The notes beneath the pieces were generated by a model that saw only the letters and a list, made by a program, of their open reading frames with translations, was not told the origin of the DNA and made no database searches. The position numbers were made by a program, and so were the translations under genes. Shown here one piece after another: positions 16,461-18,666 of a DNA stretch of 18,666 nucleotides. Positions within the stretch are counted from its first letter, which is position 1, and each line of letters starts with the position of its first letter. Source of the DNA: CAMBDR01 sp046597185 (GTDB taxonomy: Bacteria; Pseudomonadota; Gammaproteobacteria; Burkholderiales; Burkholderiaceae_D); the NCBI GenBank assembly GCA_046597185.1, contig JBKJLF010000879.1, positions 1 through 18,666 of the forward strand. Reading direction: 5' to 3'.

Positions 16461-16484
16461 GCGCCCCGAACCAAGGAAAATGAA

Positions 16485-17675
16485 ATGTCCCATCCACCGC
16501 AAATCAAAATCCCCGCCACCTATATGCGTGGCGGCACCAGCAAAGGCGTCTTCTTCCGCCTGCAAGACCTGCCGCTCGCGGCGCAAACACCCGGCCCCGT
16601 GCGCGATGCGCTGCTGCTACGCGTGATCGGCAGCCCCGACCCCTACGGCAAACAAATCGACGGTATGGGCGGTGCTACCTCTAGCACCAGCAAAACGGTT
16701 ATTTTGGCCAAAAGCAGCCGGCTTGACCATGATGTCGATTATCTGTTCGGCCAAGTCAGCATCGACAAAGCCTTTGTCGATTGGAGCGGCAACTGCGGCA
16801 ATCTCTCCAGCGCGGTGGGTTCGTTTGCCGTAGCCAGTGGACTGGTGGATGCCGGGCGCATCCCGCAAAATGGCATGGCCGTGGTGCGCATCTGGCAAGC
16901 CAACATCAGCAAAACCATCATCGCGCATGTGCCGATTACCAATGGCGAAGTACAGGAAACGGGTGATTTTGAACTCGATGGTGTGACCTTCCCTTCTGCC
17001 CAAGTGCAGCTTGAATTCATGAACCCGGCAGCGGATGAAGACGGCGCAGGCGGTTCGATGTTCCCGACCGGTAATCTGGTGGATGATTTGGAAGTGCCCG
17101 GCATCGGCACCCTGAAAGCGACGATGATTAATGCCGGCATCCCGACCATTTTTGTCGATGCCGAGGCGACAGGCTACACTGGCACCGAACTGCAGGACGC
17201 CATCAATAGCGACCCCGAAGCGTTGGCGAAATTTGAAACCATCCGCGCCCATGGGGCCGTGCGCATGGGTTTGATCAAGCACATTGATGAAGCCGCCAAG
17301 CGCCAGCACACGCCCAAGGTGGCGTTTGTGGCCAAGCCGCAAGCCTATGTGTCCTCCAGCGGTAAAACCGTGGCGGTGGGTGATGTCGATTTACTGGTGC
17401 GCGCCATGTCGATGGGTAAGTTGCATCATGCCATGATGGGCACGGCGGCGGTGGCGATAGGCACAGCGGCGGCGGTGCCGGGTACGCTGGTGAATTTGGC
17501 CGCAGGCGGCAGCGCCCGCGAGGCGGTGCGCTTCGGGCACCCGTCCGGCACCTTGCGCGTGGGGGCGCAGGCGACGCTGGAGAATGGGGAGTGGAAGGTG
17601 ACCAAGGCGATTATGAGCCGCAGCGCGCGGGTGTTGATGGAAGGCTGGGTGCGGGTGCCGGGGGATGGGGTTTAA
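16485..17675 (+). CDS. prpF: 2-methylaconitate cis-trans isomerase PrpF
   Basis: A 396-residue PrpF-family protein with a duplicated diaminopimelate-epimerase-type fold. It isomerises the 2-methyl-trans-aconitate made by AcnD to 2-methyl-cis-aconitate, which aconitase B then hydrates. Visible signatures are IPATYMRGGTSKGVFFRLQD at the start, MGGATSSTSKTVIL with Lys70, DWSGNCGNLSSAVG with Cys104, NAGIPTIFVDAEATGYTG, and a C-terminal FGHPSGTLRVGA. Lys70 and Cys104 have the same spacing as the catalytic Lys73/Cys107 reported for Shewanella PrpF (from memory). ATG 16485 is preferred because AAGGA lies 9 bases before it and the family N-terminus follows. It probably forms an operon with acnD. Confidence 0.96.
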   Translation: MSHPPQIKIPATYMRGGTSKGVFFRLQDLPLAAQTPGPVRDALLLRVIGSPDPYGKQIDGMGGATSSTSKTVILAKSSRLDHDVDYLFGQVSIDKAFVDWSGNCGNLSSAVGSFAVASGLVDAGRIPQNGMAVVRIWQANISKTIIAHVPITNGEVQETGDFELDGVTFPSAQVQLEFMNPAADEDGAGGSMFPTGNLVDDLEVPGIGTLKATMINAGIPTIFVDAEATGYTGTELQDAINSDPEALAKFETIRAHGAVRMGLIKHIDEAAKRQHTPKVAFVAKPQAYVSSSGKTVAVGDVDLLVRAMSMGKLHHAMMGTAAVAIGTAAAVPGTLVNLAAGGSAREAVRFGHPSGTLRVGAQATLENGEWKVTKAIMSRSARVLMEGWVRVPGDGV

Positions 17676-17701
17676 TTTAGTTAAATGCTTTTGGGGCGGC
17701 A

Positions 17702-17723
17702 GACCGCCTTCGGGCAGTTTTGC
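17702..17723 (+). terminator. Possible terminator after prpF
   Basis: Just 26 bp after the prpF stop, GCC-TTCG-GGC forms a UUCG-tetraloop stem. It can be extended by three pairs around one C-A mismatch and is followed by a short T run (tttt, then gcttt). The stem is short and the U tract modest. It also sits 8 bp beyond the stop of the convergent downstream gene, so it could serve both. Confidence 0.35.
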
Positions 17724-17730
17724 TTTGGTT

Positions 17731-18570
17731 CTATGAATCAAAAATGGGTGAAATTGTTGGCAAGACCCGAATGCACCAGCTATGCGTTCTTCTGGATACA
17801 CCATCCAGCCCATCGATTAGGCCCTTGCTTGCGTTAAATTCCTGATTGAATTTTTCACGTAACGCAGGCTCACGCCAGTGTTTTAAAGAATCACTACCAA
17901 AGAGTGAAATCGCCGTCATCGCCAGGCTGCCATCGTTTGAATCCACCCACTTTTGCAGCACATCATTGGGTTGTAATTCTTCTACCCATGCTTGCAGCGC
18001 ATGGGTGTTAGTGGGCAAATACCACGCTTCGAAAGGTTCAGCCAATATTTGCTTGGCAGCATGTTCCGCCAAATTTCCGTCTCCACGCACAACAGCCATC
18101 AATAGGGTGTCAACCATTCCCCACGATTCACTATCTTTTTGCAGCATTTGCGCAATATCCGATTGGGCTTGGGCATCTCGCCATCCAATTGCCAAAAATC
18201 CCAAAAGTCCATCCGCATATTCAATTTGAAATTGACTGGGTGCCTTTATTACGGCGACAATCTCACTCCAAGTGTGAGCATCACCTGCAAAATGTTTTGC
18301 CAATAATCGTGCTGCGGCTACAGCAAAATTACTGTCGTAATTACTTAAAAGCCCAATTAACTTGGATCGCAATAATTTGCTACATGGAAATTGTCTTGCC
18401 AACAGTTCTATTTTCTCTGCATTAAACCATGTTATTTCGTTTCTTTTAAGGCAATTTTCCAATGACGATTGGGTTTCAGCCATCATCTCAATTAATGCGC
18501 CGTATCCATACATAAGCAATTTATCAATTGGCATCGTTGTTGATAACCCATTAGCCGCCAAAGTTGGCAT
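17731..18570 (-). CDS. Helical repeat-like protein of unknown function, 279 aa
   Basis: I do not recognise this family. The protein looks all-helical, with repeating amphipathic helix pairs (for example NFAVAAARLLAKHFAGDA, YADGLLGFLAIGWRDAQAQ, LAEHAAKQILAEP) suggestive of HEAT/ARM-like repeats. There is no signal peptide or membrane span. ATG 18570 has a weak ACAGG ribosome binding site, and an in-frame TGA lies four codons upstream. Met13 is an alternative start without a better site. The last ~20 residues (SRRTHSWCIRVLPTISPIFDS) look unlike the helical body and might reflect a frameshift near the 3' end. Base composition is AT-richer than the neighbours, hinting at acquired DNA. Its first seven or so codons lie inside the left arm of a perfect inverted repeat, so the 5' end should be treated with caution. 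Confidence 0.6.
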   Translation of the reverse strand: MPTLAANGLSTTMPIDKLLMYGYGALIEMMAETQSSLENCLKRNEITWFNAEKIELLARQFPCSKLLRSKLIGLLSNYDSNFAVAAARLLAKHFAGDAHTWSEIVAVIKAPSQFQIEYADGLLGFLAIGWRDAQAQSDIAQMLQKDSESWGMVDTLLMAVVRGDGNLAEHAAKQILAEPFEAWYLPTNTHALQAWVEELQPNDVLQKWVDSNDGSLAMTAISLFGSDSLKHWREPALREKFNQEFNASKGLIDGLDGVSRRTHSWCIRVLPTISPIFDS

Positions 18571-18666
18571 TAATGCCTGTCAATGCTTAATCAATACCAT
18601 GACTGATACCGGGTCTTGGTATTGATTAAGCATTGACAGGCATTAATGCCAACTTTGGCGGCTAAT
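18550..18666. repeat. Perfect 50-bp inverted repeat with 17-nt spacer
   Basis: Bases 18550-18599 are the exact reverse complement of 18617-18666, with a 17-nt spacer (18600-18616). The right arm ends at the last base of the window, so the true repeat may be longer. Each arm contains the 12-bp palindrome ggcattaatgcc, which covers the ATG of the leftward gene. The right arm therefore carries an outward-facing copy of the same gene start. Confidence 0.95.

Noticed and set aside
18550..18666. Integron attC site or insertion-sequence end
   Set aside because: The expected attC core GTTRRRY/RYYYAAC is not present, the arms are perfectly rather than imperfectly matched, and no integrase or transposase is in the window.

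Overview
The window looks like chromosomal DNA of a Gram-negative proteobacterium, most likely beta- or gammaproteobacterial. The grounds are a YaeQ-family protein, the AcnD/PrpF version of the 2-methylcitrate cycle, a sigma-54-type promoter, and periplasmic sensor kinases with signal peptides. GC content is moderate by eye. The last ~0.9 kb is visibly AT-richer. I cannot name a genus from sequence alone.

Left part (1-6457, all minus strand): a compact three-gene unit read right to left. It has a 73-residue helical protein of unknown function, then 3 bp later a 1148-residue propeller-type sensor histidine kinase ('kinase 2'), then a second propeller sensor ('kinase 1'). Kinase 1 starts in a 4-bp ATGA overlap and runs off the left edge just before its expected kinase domain. 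Middle (6583-9238, plus strand): yaeQ, a saccharopine-dehydrogenase-like oxidoreductase, and a periplasmic family-3 solute-binding protein. Facing the last of these is a third propeller sensor kinase (9250-13332, minus, 'kinase 3'), with a GAF domain before its kinase core. The three sensors are paralogues. I count 14 regulator-propeller motifs in each, which fits two seven-bladed propellers, followed by a Y_Y_Y domain, a membrane helix and a coiled coil. No response regulator or DNA-binding output domain is seen in the window.

A ~490-bp intergenic region (13333-13824) separates kinase 3 from acnD. It holds a near-consensus sigma-54 -24/-12 element. Upstream of that are four GTTTC half-sites spaced exactly 22 bp apart, the last inside a perfect 14-bp palindrome, arranged like an enhancer. 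Downstream are acnD and prpF, which together convert 2-methylcitrate to 2-methyl-cis-aconitate in propionate catabolism. A REP-like GTAG-plus-hairpin element lies between them. No prpB, prpC or prpR is in the window.

Right end (17731-18666): an AT-richer helical protein gene on the minus strand. Its first codons lie in a perfect 50-bp inverted repeat with a 17-nt spacer that runs to the last base of the window. This is either an inverted duplication or cruciform, or a fold-back artefact at a sequence end.
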